From contig JAKSJG010000004.1 in NCBI GenBank assembly GCA_024398365.1, positions 1-52,192 on the forward strand: a DNA stretch of 52,192 nucleotides. Direction: 5' to 3'. Source of the stretch: Bacteroidales bacterium. GTDB lineage: Bacteria; Bacteroidota; Bacteroidia; Bacteroidales; UBA932. The notes under the pieces were generated by a model. It ran no database searches. It was not told the origin of the DNA and saw only the letters and a program-made list of their open reading frames with translations. The translations under genes and the position numbers were made by a program. Within the stretch, counting starts at the first letter, position 1, and each line of letters begins with the position of its first letter. Shown piece after piece: positions 40,732 to 50,843 of the stretch.

Positions 40732-42624
40732 TTACCAACCAGGGTTCTGTTTGAAATTGCTGCCATATTTGACCATCTCTGACTGAGGGATAGGCCACCA
40801 GTACATGCAGTCACGCCATACTCGGTCCTCAACCTTCTCCACCTTGTATTCGAATTCGGAAGGTTTGCCGTTATCCTTCCAGGCGGTAGGTGTGATCACA
40901 ACGCCGTGGATAGGCTCACCGAGTTTGTCACCCTCCTTCCAGCGGCGCAGGTCGAAGAACCTGTGACCTTCGAAGCAGAGTTCAACCCATCTTTCGTGAT
41001 GAATGGCTTCGCGCATCTCTTCCTTTGTGAGTTCGGAGGAGATGGCAGGCATGTTCACGCGGGCGCGCACCGCATTGATTGCGGCATAGGCCGAATTGAT
41101 GCCCGGAATACCGCAGATTTCACGGAGCTCGCCGTTAGGGTCGGCTTCATATGGGCCATAGGCTTCATTGAGAGCCTCGGCATAGTTGAGCACGAGTTCT
41201 GCAAAACGGATTTCACACCTGCTGCGGCTTGGAGTGGTATATTTACCTGTCGCGTAAGCGTAAACACTCTCGGAGAGGAATTTGCGATAATAATAACCGG
41301 TCTTTGTGGAGTTAGGGAGCATCCTGTTCCTGTGGACACCGCCTTCGTATGTGTCGATGGTGTATGCCTGTGATGAAGAGGTTCCCCAAAGGTATCCGTT
41401 ATAGAGGATTGACGCATAGAAACGCGGATCCCTGTTGACATACGGATTCTTTGCGTGGTCCGGATTGTTCCAGTCAAACTTGACTGCAGTACGCTTGCCG
41501 CCGGTACCGGTAACAACCTCGAATTCGTCCACCATCTCCTGGGTCGGGTTGGTGTAGCCCATGCAGCCGTCAACACCGGCAGGGAGATTGTGATATTCGT
41601 TCTGGATGGAAATGAGATTGGTGCGGCCGGTCATGAATATCTGCTCAGTATTCTCAAGGTTTGCAGAGAGAGAGACCACGTCATTGTAGGTATCCACGTT
41701 TGAATAAGGGCGGGAGAAGACCGTGACCTTCCTGAGATCGTAGAAGTCATTGTTGTTGATGGCTTCGCGTGCGGCATCCGCTGCGTCAATCCATCTCTTG
41801 ACCTCACCTGTCGAGCCCTTCGGAAGACCGAATGTCTCGAAATCACCCTGATAGAGCGGGCTTGCGTAGTAAAGCAGCACCCTGGACTTCAGAGCCTCGG
41901 CGGCTGTGGCGTTCACACGGCCCCAGTTGGCCTCGTCCCAGAGGTAAGGAAGCGAATCGATCGCGCTGTTGCAGTCCTTCACAATCTGTGCGACACATTC
42001 GTCAATTGTATTGCGGCCTCTGAAAAGGTTTTCAGAAAGGTCCTCAGTATGTGTGGAGATGACATACGGTCCGTAAGTGCGGAGAAGTATGAATGAGAGG
42101 TATGCCCTCCAGAAATATGCCTGTCCCTTGAACCAGGTGAGCTCGTGCGCCCTGGTCGGGTCTTCGAGGTTGTCAATCAGAGGTGAGCCTTCCACATTCT
42201 CGAAGAAGATATTGCAGCGGCGGATTCCGACGTATGAATTGTACCAAGGAGTTCTTGCACTTCTGGAGCCGCGCCAAGGTCCGCCGTACATCAGTGTAGG
42301 GCAGTTTGTAGGGTTCCAGACGCCGTTGGTGAAATTCTGCACGGATGCTTCGGCAACGGAATGCTCGGCTTCGTCGGTGGCGGATGCCATCATGCCGTAG
42401 GCACCGGATGAAGACGCATCATAGACATCATTGAAAAAAGGTGCCGGGATATGGTCCGAGTAAATCTCGTCGAGAACGCCCTTGGTATTGCGGTAGTTCT
42501 CCCAGATATCCGCATACGACCTGGTGCCGTCAGGCGGCCACGGATCAAGATATCCCCTTTTGCAGGAAGTCAGTGAAATCAGCGCCAGCACACTGGCTGA
42601 TAATAATATGGTTAATCTTTTCAT
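40732..42624 (-). CDS. SusD/RagB family nutrient-binding lipoprotein (pair 1)
   Basis: A 630-residue SusD-like lipoprotein, lipobox SLTSC (Cys21). Family features: the N-terminal helix region with WYNSYVGIRRCNIFFENV; the TPR-like AHELTWFKGQAYFWRAYLSF; AEALKSRVLLYYASPLY; RCEIRFAELVLNYAEALNE; and the C-terminal IHHERWVELCFEGHRFFDLRRW followed by the terminal NPGW. It caps the SusC partner at the cell surface and delivers ligand, probably an oligosaccharide or glycopeptide. The start lies three bases after the SusC stop. Confidence 0.93.
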   Translation of the reverse strand: MKRLTILLSASVLALISLTSCKRGYLDPWPPDGTRSYADIWENYRNTKGVLDEIYSDHIPAPFFNDVYDASSSGAYGMMASATDEAEHSVAEASVQNFTNGVWNPTNCPTLMYGGPWRGSRSARTPWYNSYVGIRRCNIFFENVEGSPLIDNLEDPTRAHELTWFKGQAYFWRAYLSFILLRTYGPYVISTHTEDLSENLFRGRNTIDECVAQIVKDCNSAIDSLPYLWDEANWGRVNATAAEALKSRVLLYYASPLYQGDFETFGLPKGSTGEVKRWIDAADAAREAINNNDFYDLRKVTVFSRPYSNVDTYNDVVSLSANLENTEQIFMTGRTNLISIQNEYHNLPAGVDGCMGYTNPTQEMVDEFEVVTGTGGKRTAVKFDWNNPDHAKNPYVNRDPRFYASILYNGYLWGTSSSQAYTIDTYEGGVHRNRMLPNSTKTGYYYRKFLSESVYAYATGKYTTPSRSRCEIRFAELVLNYAEALNEAYGPYEADPNGELREICGIPGINSAYAAINAVRARVNMPAISSELTKEEMREAIHHERWVELCFEGHRFFDLRRWKEGDKLGEPIHGVVITPTAWKDNGKPSEFEYKVEKVEDRVWRDCMYWWPIPQSEMVKYGSNFKQNPGW

Positions 42625-42627
42625 AGT

Positions 42628-45600
42628 CTAGAATGTTAAATCGACACCAACACTGAAAATCTTTATCATCGGATAGCTCTCCGTACCGGCCTCCTTGTCA
42701 TCAGGGTCGAGATGGTACTTGGTGAGCTGTGTGAAAGTAACCGGATTGTAAGCATTCAGATATACTCTTGCCTTGTAGAGGGAGACATTCTTGAGAAGCC
42801 TTGAAGGAAGCGTATAACTCAACTCCACATTCTTGAGTCTGAGATATGAAGCGTCGTACATCCAGTAATCGGTAGCCCTGAAGTTATTGTCACTGGCCTG
42901 GGTCGAGAACCTAGGATATGTCGCGGTCTCCCAGTTGGTGGATCCGTCAGGAAGAGTATGGAAGCGGCCTTCCATAAATTGCTGTGCCGAAGAGTTGCCG
43001 GTGAATGCCTTCATCGCATTGATATTGGCCCAGATTGACTTCTGACCTATGCCATGGAACAGGAGATCGAGTTCGAGGCCCTTGTAGCCGACATTGAAGA
43101 AGAAGCCGTAATTGAGCTTAGGCTCATTGCCCTTTCCGATAGGCACGTAGTCATTCGCATCGATCTTGTTGTCACCGTTGATATCCTCATACTTGAGGTC
43201 ACCCGGCTGATATGTACCGAACATCTGGACAGGACTGTTGTCAATATCAGCCTGATCCTTGAAGAGACCCTTGCACTTGAGTCCGTAGTCCCATCTTACA
43301 GGGTTGCCGGTCTGAATCAGGTTGTCGTATTCGCGGAAAGGTTCACCCATCTCGATGATCTTCGAACCCTGGAAAGCGATGTTTCCGCCGATTCCGTAGC
43401 TGAAATCTCCGATCTTGTCGGACCAGTCCGCAGTGAATTCGATACCCTGGTTGTTAACGATACCGTCATTGGTGATAGGAAGCTTGCGCTCCTCCTCACC
43501 GAGGACCTGAGGATAGATACCGACTGCAGCGGTATAGATATCGTATCTGTGATCGAACCAATACTCGAGGTCCATGTTGAAGCGGTGGTTGAACATCGAG
43601 CCTTCCAATGCGATGTTGGTCAATGCGGACTTCTCGACGCAGCAGTCAGGATTGATCATTCGTCCTTTCGCGATTGTAGTGACGCTTGTCAGGGATGTGC
43701 CGTAATACTGCCAGGTGCTCGACATCCACCATCTTTCGACTGAAGGATAGCGCTCATCATCGCCGTTCACATCGGTGAAATAGAAATAGCCGACACCTGA
43801 AAGGCCGAAGGAAGCTCTCAGTTTGAGATAATCTATCCATTTTATGCCTGACATGAAGTTTTCATTGGACATGATCCAGGCAGCTCCGAGGGCAGGATAC
43901 AATTCCCTTTCGTGCTTGGTGCCGTAGAACTTCTCGCTTCCGCCGTAATCGGCTGTGAAATCAAGGAAGTACTTGTTCTTGAGGGAATATGTCAGCACGA
44001 GGCCCATATCCTGGTTCCTGTAGTCGCTCTGGTTGTTCTGACGGATTTCCTTCAGGCGCTGAGCGTAGAAGCCCATGGCATCGAAACTGCTTGCGCCGAA
44101 GTCCTTGTGATATTTCAGCTGGGCGTCCAGTCCGTAGAATCTCTCGATATCGTATGATCCACTCGCGCTGAGGGTCGATTCGGTCACGAAACTCGTATAG
44201 ACATCCTCTCCGAGCTTGTTCTTGGAATACTCCCATACGGAGAAGTTTCTGGAATGAGCCACGTTGTATGAGCTGTAACCGTCGAGATGACCTGAGATCT
44301 CAAATGTAAGGCCCGGAGTGACAATCGAACTGAGGTCGGCCTTGGCACGGCCGGTCATCTGGAAATAGCGTCTTGTGTCCTCATTGTATCCTCTGAATGC
44401 GAGAAGACCGAGAGGGTTGTTCGTATAAAGGGAATTGCCGCCAAGCATGAATTTGTCCATCAGAGTGTTCGGGTCCTTACCGGTGAAGCTGATAGGATAT
44501 GCATTGGCCGGCGAATGGAGTGCGGTCATGATCGTACCCTGGGCTGAGTACGGATTTCTGCGTTCCTCGATACGTCCCGCTATATCTGCGGATATCGTCA
44601 GCCATTTTGCAGGTGTGATATCGACATTGGTGCGGACATTATATTTGGAGAAGCTGGTCTTGGTCTTGAATTCATCGTTGAAGTCAGAATACTTGAACAG
44701 ACCGTTCTGGAAATTGTAACCGAGCAGGATGAAGTACTTGGCAATCTGGTTGCCGCCGCTCATCGTGAGGGAGGCCTTGCGCTGGCTTGCCATCTTCTTC
44801 AGGAACATGTCGTAGTAATCATTGTCCGGATGGGTCAGAGGGCTCTTCTGGTTCTTGTAGAGCTCGATGTCCTCATCCGTATAGACAGGATTGTATCCGT
44901 CATTCGTCCTGGCTTCATTGTACCAGCTGGCATATGTTGCGGCATCGACGTAGTCAGGCAGACAGTCAGTCGGTGTGACCAGGCCTTCGTTGTACTTGAA
45001 CTCGATCTTGCGCTTGTTGGTCTCACCGCGCTTGGTGTTGACCAGGATGACGCCATTACCACCGCGCAATCCGTAGATTGCCGTTGCCGCCGCATCCTTG
45101 AGGATGCTGAAAGATTCGACTTCATTGGCGTCGAGTTCATTGAAGGAGCGCTCGAAACCATCGACAATCACCAGCGGTTCAGTATAAGCATATACCGCCA
45201 GTGCATTTGCGTCACCGCTCTTGTAGAGGGTCCTGACACCGCGGATGCGAAGGGTGGCGTGGTCATTTCCAGGATACCCGGAATACTGGCGGACACTGAG
45301 TCCCGCAACACGTCCTGCAAGTGCATTGTCAAGAGAAATGACCTTGCTCACGTCCATCGCCTCGCTGCCGATAGTGGCGATGGAAGCTGTCACGTTACGT
45401 TTCTGGGAGGTGCGGAAAGGCAGGTTGACCTTATCCTTGGCACCCTGTCCGAGCGGCGCTTCCTCCATCACCACCTGAATGCGGTCGGATGATGTTATCT
45501 GAACGTATTTCTCCTTATAGTACATGGTGTTGAACACCATTACCGATCCTATTCCCGGAACCACGACGGAGAAATCTCCGTTTTCATCAGTTTCACCCTT

Positions 45601-45780
45601 GATAAAGGAGTCCTGCACGGAAATCTCGACTCCCATCAAAGGGATACCGGTTTCACTTTTCACATTGCCATATACCGTCACCGGTTTGGACTGGGCCTTC
45701 CTGTTCTGAGCCGAAGCACCAGGACAAAGGATAACAAGGGCTATGACAATTAATGCTATATTAAAAAATCTTGTTTTCAT
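42628..45780 (-). CDS. SusC/RagA family TonB-linked outer-membrane protein (pair 1)
   Basis: A 1050-residue SusC-like transporter. Order of parts: signal peptide (CPGASAQ); carboxypeptidase-regulatory-like domain (VTVYGNVKSETGIPLMGVEI, to about residue 110); plug with RVAGLSVRQYSGYPGNDHAT, PLVIVDGFERSFNELDANEV and ESFSILKDAAATAIYGLRG; then a 22-strand barrel ending MIKIFSVGVDLTF. It imports the ligand captured by the SusD partner encoded three bases downstream. The plug lacks the usual long TonB-box leader. The carboxypeptidase-like domain reads with fewer signature residues (FNTMYYKEKYVQI) than in pair 2. AGGAGG precedes the start, 10 bases after the upstream SusD gene. Confidence 0.93.
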   Translation of the reverse strand: MKTRFFNIALIVIALVILCPGASAQNRKAQSKPVTVYGNVKSETGIPLMGVEISVQDSFIKGETDENGDFSVVVPGIGSVMVFNTMYYKEKYVQITSSDRIQVVMEEAPLGQGAKDKVNLPFRTSQKRNVTASIATIGSEAMDVSKVISLDNALAGRVAGLSVRQYSGYPGNDHATLRIRGVRTLYKSGDANALAVYAYTEPLVIVDGFERSFNELDANEVESFSILKDAAATAIYGLRGGNGVILVNTKRGETNKRKIEFKYNEGLVTPTDCLPDYVDAATYASWYNEARTNDGYNPVYTDEDIELYKNQKSPLTHPDNDYYDMFLKKMASQRKASLTMSGGNQIAKYFILLGYNFQNGLFKYSDFNDEFKTKTSFSKYNVRTNVDITPAKWLTISADIAGRIEERRNPYSAQGTIMTALHSPANAYPISFTGKDPNTLMDKFMLGGNSLYTNNPLGLLAFRGYNEDTRRYFQMTGRAKADLSSIVTPGLTFEISGHLDGYSSYNVAHSRNFSVWEYSKNKLGEDVYTSFVTESTLSASGSYDIERFYGLDAQLKYHKDFGASSFDAMGFYAQRLKEIRQNNQSDYRNQDMGLVLTYSLKNKYFLDFTADYGGSEKFYGTKHERELYPALGAAWIMSNENFMSGIKWIDYLKLRASFGLSGVGYFYFTDVNGDDERYPSVERWWMSSTWQYYGTSLTSVTTIAKGRMINPDCCVEKSALTNIALEGSMFNHRFNMDLEYWFDHRYDIYTAAVGIYPQVLGEEERKLPITNDGIVNNQGIEFTADWSDKIGDFSYGIGGNIAFQGSKIIEMGEPFREYDNLIQTGNPVRWDYGLKCKGLFKDQADIDNSPVQMFGTYQPGDLKYEDINGDNKIDANDYVPIGKGNEPKLNYGFFFNVGYKGLELDLLFHGIGQKSIWANINAMKAFTGNSSAQQFMEGRFHTLPDGSTNWETATYPRFSTQASDNNFRATDYWMYDASYLRLKNVELSYTLPSRLLKNVSLYKARVYLNAYNPVTFTQLTKYHLDPDDKEAGTESYPMIKIFSVGVDLTF

Positions 45781-45790
45781 AAGACCTCCT

Positions 45791-47617
45791 TTACCATCCT
45801 GGGTTCTGTTCTATTTTCAACTTATATACCTCGCTGCGAGGGATAGGATACCTGTACATACGGCTCTCAAACAATCTGTCCTCAACCTTGGTGCGGACAT
45901 ATGTGAAATTCTCGCCGGACTTTGTGATATCCACTCCGTAAACGGTTCCGCCGATATTCGTTTCACCTTCTTTCCAGCGGAGGCTGTCATAGAAGTACTG
46001 GTCTTCGAACGCGAACTCGATGCAGCGCTCGTTGCGGATCTGCTCACGCGCCTGGTCCTTGCTCATGCCTGTCGGCATGCCCGGCATACCGGTCGGAAGA
46101 ACAGGGAGGTCAGGATTCTCATCCCTCTCAACCTTTACGTAATAGAACGGATCGCTGACATTGGAGGTGATGTTCTCGGAGGCCGGATAGATAAGTCTTG
46201 CACGGGTCTTGTTGATGGCCTCGATTGCAGTCATGCCCATTCCTGCCGCGTTGTCCGGTCCGTAGGCCTCGTTCATGGCCTCAGCATAATTGAAATACAT
46301 CTCGGTAAGGCGGATATAATATCCGTAGCACCTCAAGCTGCCCGGGTTGTTCTTGTCCTTGCACTCGCGAGGCCAGAACTTCCTGAGATAATAACCGGTC
46401 TTCGTATAGAGGTGGTTCTTAGGGTCGCGGTCAAGACCATAGACGGTTCCGTCGTGCCATGTGCCGATCTTGCGCTTGATCCAGAAGCGGTCATTATACA
46501 GTATGGTGTAATAGAATCTCGGGTCGCGGTTCTTGTAGATGTTCTGCACGTGCTGAGGATTGTTCCAGTCGAACTTCTCGGTGCCGGTCACATTGCCTGC
46601 GGCATCGTAGGTGAGGACAGGGAAGCGGTCAACGAGATTCTGGGAAGGACTGTTGCTGCCGAAGCCCCAGAATTCGTCACCCGGAGTTGCCTGTTCGTAG
46701 TTGACGATCTTGGTGTTGAATGTGACATTGTACATACCGGAACGTCTGAAGACGATGATCTCAGGGATAAGGTCCGGAGTGAATCGCATGAAGATATTCT
46801 GCCAGTCCTGGGAGAGTTTGTGCTGACCGCTTGCCTCACAGGCGTCAATGCACTCCTTGGATGCCTTAGCGGCTTTCTCCCAACGGGTCAGGTCATTGTC
46901 CGGATTGTTGAGCGGGCTGGCCAGATAGAGCAGTGTCCTTGAACGGAGGGCCATAGCCCAGATCTTTGTGGCACGGCCGAAATCCTCGGAATCCCATTTG
47001 TCCGGAAGCATTGCCTGAGCCTTGTCAAGTTCATCGCAGATAAATGCGCCGATCTCGTCAACGGAAGAACGCTGGATGAAATAATTCGAATCGAGGCTGA
47101 GAGTCTGCCTTACAAGAGGTACTCCGCCATATCGCTTCATAAGTTCGAAATAGTAGAAGGCAAGCATGAAATGCGCCTCTCCCTTCATCATCTCCTGACG
47201 TCCTTCGGGACCGTTGATGAAGCAGTCTGCGTTCTCGAGAAACATCCAGGCACGGCGGATCTGCTTGTAGCAGTCATACCATATCTCGATCTCAGGGGAT
47301 GCTCCGCCGAATCTCCAGTTGCCGACGTTGAAGGAATTGTTAGGCACTCCGTATGTCGCAGTGTATTCGGACATATCGGTGGCTGACTCCATGAGACCGT
47401 AACCGCCCTTGAATTTGCCGGTGCCGGTCCAGTCAGGTGTCATATAGTAGTAAAGCAGGGTCAGATACCTGTTGGATCTGAGATAGTCGCTGAAAATATA
47501 CTCTTTAGGCTGTTCCGAGTTCGGGGCCTCGTTGAGGAATTCCTCACAGGCCGTCATCGAAAACAGCGCTGTCACAGCTACTATTGCTGATAATGTCAGA
47601 TAGCTTATTCTCTTCAT
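45791..47617 (-). CDS. SusD/RagB family nutrient-binding lipoprotein (pair 2)
   Basis: A 608-residue SusD-like lipoprotein, lipobox SMTAC (Cys24), followed by EEFLNEAPNSEQP, the typical mature start. Features: WYDCYKQIRRAWMFLENADC, GEAHFMLAFYYFELMKRYGG, MALRSRTLLYLASPLNNPDN, YIRLTEMYFNYAEAMNEAYG, IRNERCIEFAFEDQYFYDSL and the terminal NPGW. It pairs with the SusC gene ending 14 bases upstream. An ATG five codons earlier (47632) overlaps the end of SusC; 47617 gives the better signal. The ligand class is unknown. Confidence 0.93.
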   Translation of the reverse strand: MKRISYLTLSAIVAVTALFSMTACEEFLNEAPNSEQPKEYIFSDYLRSNRYLTLLYYYMTPDWTGTGKFKGGYGLMESATDMSEYTATYGVPNNSFNVGNWRFGGASPEIEIWYDCYKQIRRAWMFLENADCFINGPEGRQEMMKGEAHFMLAFYYFELMKRYGGVPLVRQTLSLDSNYFIQRSSVDEIGAFICDELDKAQAMLPDKWDSEDFGRATKIWAMALRSRTLLYLASPLNNPDNDLTRWEKAAKASKECIDACEASGQHKLSQDWQNIFMRFTPDLIPEIIVFRRSGMYNVTFNTKIVNYEQATPGDEFWGFGSNSPSQNLVDRFPVLTYDAAGNVTGTEKFDWNNPQHVQNIYKNRDPRFYYTILYNDRFWIKRKIGTWHDGTVYGLDRDPKNHLYTKTGYYLRKFWPRECKDKNNPGSLRCYGYYIRLTEMYFNYAEAMNEAYGPDNAAGMGMTAIEAINKTRARLIYPASENITSNVSDPFYYVKVERDENPDLPVLPTGMPGMPTGMSKDQAREQIRNERCIEFAFEDQYFYDSLRWKEGETNIGGTVYGVDITKSGENFTYVRTKVEDRLFESRMYRYPIPRSEVYKLKIEQNPGW

Positions 47618-47631
47618 ATCATTATCCTCCA

Positions 47632-50600
47632 TTAAAATGTCATGCTGACTCCCGCGCTATATCCTCTGGTCTGCGGATAGAGACCGCCTGTGGATCCTGT
47701 AGGGGTCTCAGGGTCAACAACCTTGAGTCTGTCCCAGGTCAGGAGGTTGACTCCGCTCATATGAACTCTGAGGCTCTTGACTACGGAAGTCTTCGGGAAG
47801 GTGAAGTCATAGTGGATTTCCACATTCTTCAGACGGATATAGGAGTTGTCCTTCAGGAAGAATGAGTTCTTTACATGGTTCTGGCTTGTGGATCCGATAT
47901 GGAGTACCGGATATGTGGCCTCATCAGCAGTTTCCGGAGTCCAGCGGCCGAGGTGGATTTCCTGGACGCGGCCACGGTTGTAGAATTCATACATCAGATA
48001 GTTGGAAATGAACACGCTGCTGTGGGTAGCGCCCTGGAAATGCAGGTCAACACCGAATTTCTTGTATGAGAAACCGCCTGAAAGACCGAAGATGACTTCA
48101 GGGATTGAAGGATATCCGATAGCAACCTGGTCATATTCATTGACGATACCGTCATTGTTGTAATCAAGATACTTGAAGTCGCCCGGGATAGGGAGCGAGC
48201 CGACCTGCTGCTGAGGAGATACGTCAATATCGTTCTGGTCCTTGAAATATCCAATGACAACATATCCGAACTGCTGGCCGATAGGCCTTCCCTCCTGCTT
48301 CTGCCATGCGAGGGTGGTCTCCGGTTCATCCTTGTCAACAATCATATTGTTAGTGAGTGTCAGATTGCCCTTGATGTAATAGTTCCAGTTCTTGTTGATC
48401 TTTCCGAAATGGCCTGCATCGAACTCCCAGCCGTCCTTCTTGGTGCGGCCGATGTTCATATCGGAGATGCTGACACCGAGGATACCCGGAACGGAGTTCG
48501 GGGTCATGAGGATACCCGAACGGTTCTCAAAGAAGCGGTCAACAGAGAGAGTGAATTTTCTCTTGAAGATCGAAAGGTCGATACCGATATTGGTCTGACG
48601 CGCAGTCTCCCAGGTGGCGAGTACGTTGGCCAGGGCAGGTTCGAGTGAATAGCCGATTGAAGAACCGTATTCGCGGCCGAGGTACGCATACGCACTGGTA
48701 CCGGTCGTCCACTTGCCTTCCTTGTAGATGAATCGGGTATTGGCGTAGTCGTTACCGGTGAGACCGTATGACGCTCTGATCTTGAGGTTGTCGATGAAAT
48801 CCGCATTTTCCTTGACGAAACGTTCATTGTGGACGTTCCACGCTGCTGAAACCGATGGGAAGAGACCGAAGCGTCTGCCAGGAGCGAAGTTTTCGGATCC
48901 GCGGTATGCGGCGTTCACCTCAAAGAAATAGGTATTGTTATAAGAGTAATTGAATCTGCCGATGAAGCTTACAGACTTGTAAGGAACGGCTGTCGTGGTC
49001 CTGTAGTCAGCGACATTGGCAATGGCTGTCGTACCTACGTTGTGCTTGCCGAACTGACGGGCCCAGTTGACGAGAGCCTCACCGTATATCCTGCGGGTCG
49101 CTGAAACGCTGCCGCTGGATGTGGTGTGTGTGACAGGCTCCACAAGCATGCGGTAACGGTCCTGGTGGCCGGCCTGAGATATCAGCTCATAAGTGGAGTG
49201 GGTTGCCGTCCACTGACCGTAGTTGCCGAAGTTGCTGTCGTATGCCGCGCGCACTGAAGCGTTGAGGCCCTTGACGAACTTGTGGAAATCATACGACAGC
49301 TTGATGGATGAGTTGATCGTATTGTTCTTGGCAGTGTAACGTCCGCGGGTGTTGAGGATATAGACAGGATTGGATGTAGGGAAATCCGTCGTACCTGCAA
49401 ATGAACCGTCAGGGTTGTATGCCGGCATGATCCAGGAAGGGATTCTGTTCATGTAGGCAAGGACATCAGTGTTGCTGTAAGGCTGGTTCTTGTCAGTCAT
49501 TCCACCGCTCATGTCCACCGAGATCGTGAAATCGTCGGTCAGCAGTACGTCGAGGTTGGACCTGAACGTGTAGCGCTGATATCCGAAGCGAGGGTTGAAG
49601 ACATCAAGTATCTGAGTCTTGAACTGTCCGTCCTGATACATATAGGAAGCCGCCACATAATACTTGACGGTCTTTGTACCACCCCTGATGCTGAGTGAAT
49701 TGTTGGTCTGGGCTGAGAAGTCCTTCATCATGATGTCGTACCAGTCGGTATCAGGATACCTGTAGAGGTCATCGTGATTCTTGAAGTGCATGAGATCCTC
49801 ATCGCTGTAGAGAGGCTCACCGCCATCATTCACAAGCGCCTCGTTGTAAAGCTTGAGGCTCTCGTAGGAATTGAGGTAATGAGGATATCTGGTCGGCTGG
49901 CTGAGGGTCACCGAAGAGTTGAAGCTGATGACCGGACGTCCCTCCTGACCGCGCTTGGTGGTCACGAGAACGACACCGTTCGCACCCTTGGAACCATATA
50001 CCGCAGTTGCGGCAGCATCCTTGAGGATAGAGAATGATTCGATTTCCGAAGGCTCCATCCTGAGGAACTGTGCCTGGTTGCGCTCCACACCGTCGATGAC
50101 ATACAGAGGCTCGGAAGCGTTCCAGGTTCCTGCACCGCGGATATACAGGGTGGATTCATCAGCACCAGGCTGACCGCTGCCCTGCATGGAAACAAGGCCC
50201 GGGATTCGGCCGGCGACTGCATTGGAAATGTTCGAAACCGGCGATTTCATGATCTCCTCAGACTTTACTGTGGAAATTGCGGCTGACATCGCAGATTTCT
50301 TCTGTTCACCGAACGCAACGACAACCGTCTCCGCAATCATGCTCGAAGTCGGTGTCATGGATACATTGATCACCGTCTGCTTGCCGACATTGACCGTCCT
50401 GGTTTCATATCCCATGAAGGCGAATGTCAATTTAACTGGCGGTTCAACAGTGATTTCGTAGTGTCCTTTGGCATCAGTCATCGTTCCGAGCGAGGTATTC
50501 TCAATGAATACGTCCACGAAAGGGAACGGCTGACCTGTCTCATCGGTCACCATACCGCTGACTTTAACCTTTCCGGCTGGAGCGGAAAGGGCGGCGGCCC

Positions 50601-50748
50601 TGTCAGTTTTTTCGTTCCGGGATGCAGCCGGATCAGAAGAGTTGCGGGCGTGCGCCACCGTGCCGGTAATGAGCATGCCGGCAATGGCGACCACCGCTAC
50701 AACTTTCCGATGCAAGTGTTCCGGGAATCGCATAGTAAAAGGTTTCAT
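47632..50748 (-). CDS. SusC/RagA family TonB-linked outer-membrane protein (pair 2)
   Basis: A 1038-residue SusC-like transporter, first gene of the operon. Signal peptide (ITGTVAHA); carboxypeptidase-regulatory-like domain (VKVSGMVTDETGQPFPFVDV, YEITVEPPVKLTFAFMGYET); plug with RIPGLVSMQGSGQPGADEST, LYIRGAGTWNASEPLYVIDG and SFSILKDAAATAVYGSKGANG; barrel ending RGYSAGVSMTF. The start could be 50748 or the ATG at 50733; both give a usable signal. A consensus promoter lies at 50811-50842 with a nine-base G run (transcript sense) between it and the gene, a possible source of variable expression. Confidence 0.93.
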   Translation of the reverse strand: MKPFTMRFPEHLHRKVVAVVAIAGMLITGTVAHARNSSDPAASRNEKTDRAAALSAPAGKVKVSGMVTDETGQPFPFVDVFIENTSLGTMTDAKGHYEITVEPPVKLTFAFMGYETRTVNVGKQTVINVSMTPTSSMIAETVVVAFGEQKKSAMSAAISTVKSEEIMKSPVSNISNAVAGRIPGLVSMQGSGQPGADESTLYIRGAGTWNASEPLYVIDGVERNQAQFLRMEPSEIESFSILKDAAATAVYGSKGANGVVLVTTKRGQEGRPVISFNSSVTLSQPTRYPHYLNSYESLKLYNEALVNDGGEPLYSDEDLMHFKNHDDLYRYPDTDWYDIMMKDFSAQTNNSLSIRGGTKTVKYYVAASYMYQDGQFKTQILDVFNPRFGYQRYTFRSNLDVLLTDDFTISVDMSGGMTDKNQPYSNTDVLAYMNRIPSWIMPAYNPDGSFAGTTDFPTSNPVYILNTRGRYTAKNNTINSSIKLSYDFHKFVKGLNASVRAAYDSNFGNYGQWTATHSTYELISQAGHQDRYRMLVEPVTHTTSSGSVSATRRIYGEALVNWARQFGKHNVGTTAIANVADYRTTTAVPYKSVSFIGRFNYSYNNTYFFEVNAAYRGSENFAPGRRFGLFPSVSAAWNVHNERFVKENADFIDNLKIRASYGLTGNDYANTRFIYKEGKWTTGTSAYAYLGREYGSSIGYSLEPALANVLATWETARQTNIGIDLSIFKRKFTLSVDRFFENRSGILMTPNSVPGILGVSISDMNIGRTKKDGWEFDAGHFGKINKNWNYYIKGNLTLTNNMIVDKDEPETTLAWQKQEGRPIGQQFGYVVIGYFKDQNDIDVSPQQQVGSLPIPGDFKYLDYNNDGIVNEYDQVAIGYPSIPEVIFGLSGGFSYKKFGVDLHFQGATHSSVFISNYLMYEFYNRGRVQEIHLGRWTPETADEATYPVLHIGSTSQNHVKNSFFLKDNSYIRLKNVEIHYDFTFPKTSVVKSLRVHMSGVNLLTWDRLKVVDPETPTGSTGGLYPQTRGYSAGVSMTF

Positions 50749-50800
50749 CTAAGTTATTTTGAGAACGTTAGTATATGCCTGAAAAATAGGGACTTTCTCA

Positions 50801-50809
50801 CCCCCCCCC
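50801..50809. repeat. Homopolymer of nine C (G on the transcript)
   Basis: Nine consecutive C on the plus strand, one base downstream (minus-strand sense) of the -7 box at 50811-50818. The expected transcription start, three to six bases after the box, falls inside the run. Length changes of such tracts are a known basis of phase variation. Confidence 0.85.
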
Positions 50810-50810
50810 T

Positions 50811-50842
50811 CAAAGTTAGGGCAAAAAAATGACAAAGGCAAA
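50811..50842 (-). promoter_or_regulatory. Promoter of the SusCD operon
   Basis: On the minus strand TTTG (50839-50842), a 20-base spacer and TAACTTTG (50811-50818) match the Bacteroidota consensus. It lies right after the rsgA stop and drives the seven-gene operon 50748 to 37054. The leader is about 55 bases and begins in or beside the G9 tract. Confidence 0.7.
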
Positions 50843-50843
50843 C

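Noticed and set aside
45743..46942. 399-residue plus-strand frame
   Set aside because: Antisense shadow of the SusD gene at 45791-47617, which has full family motifs.
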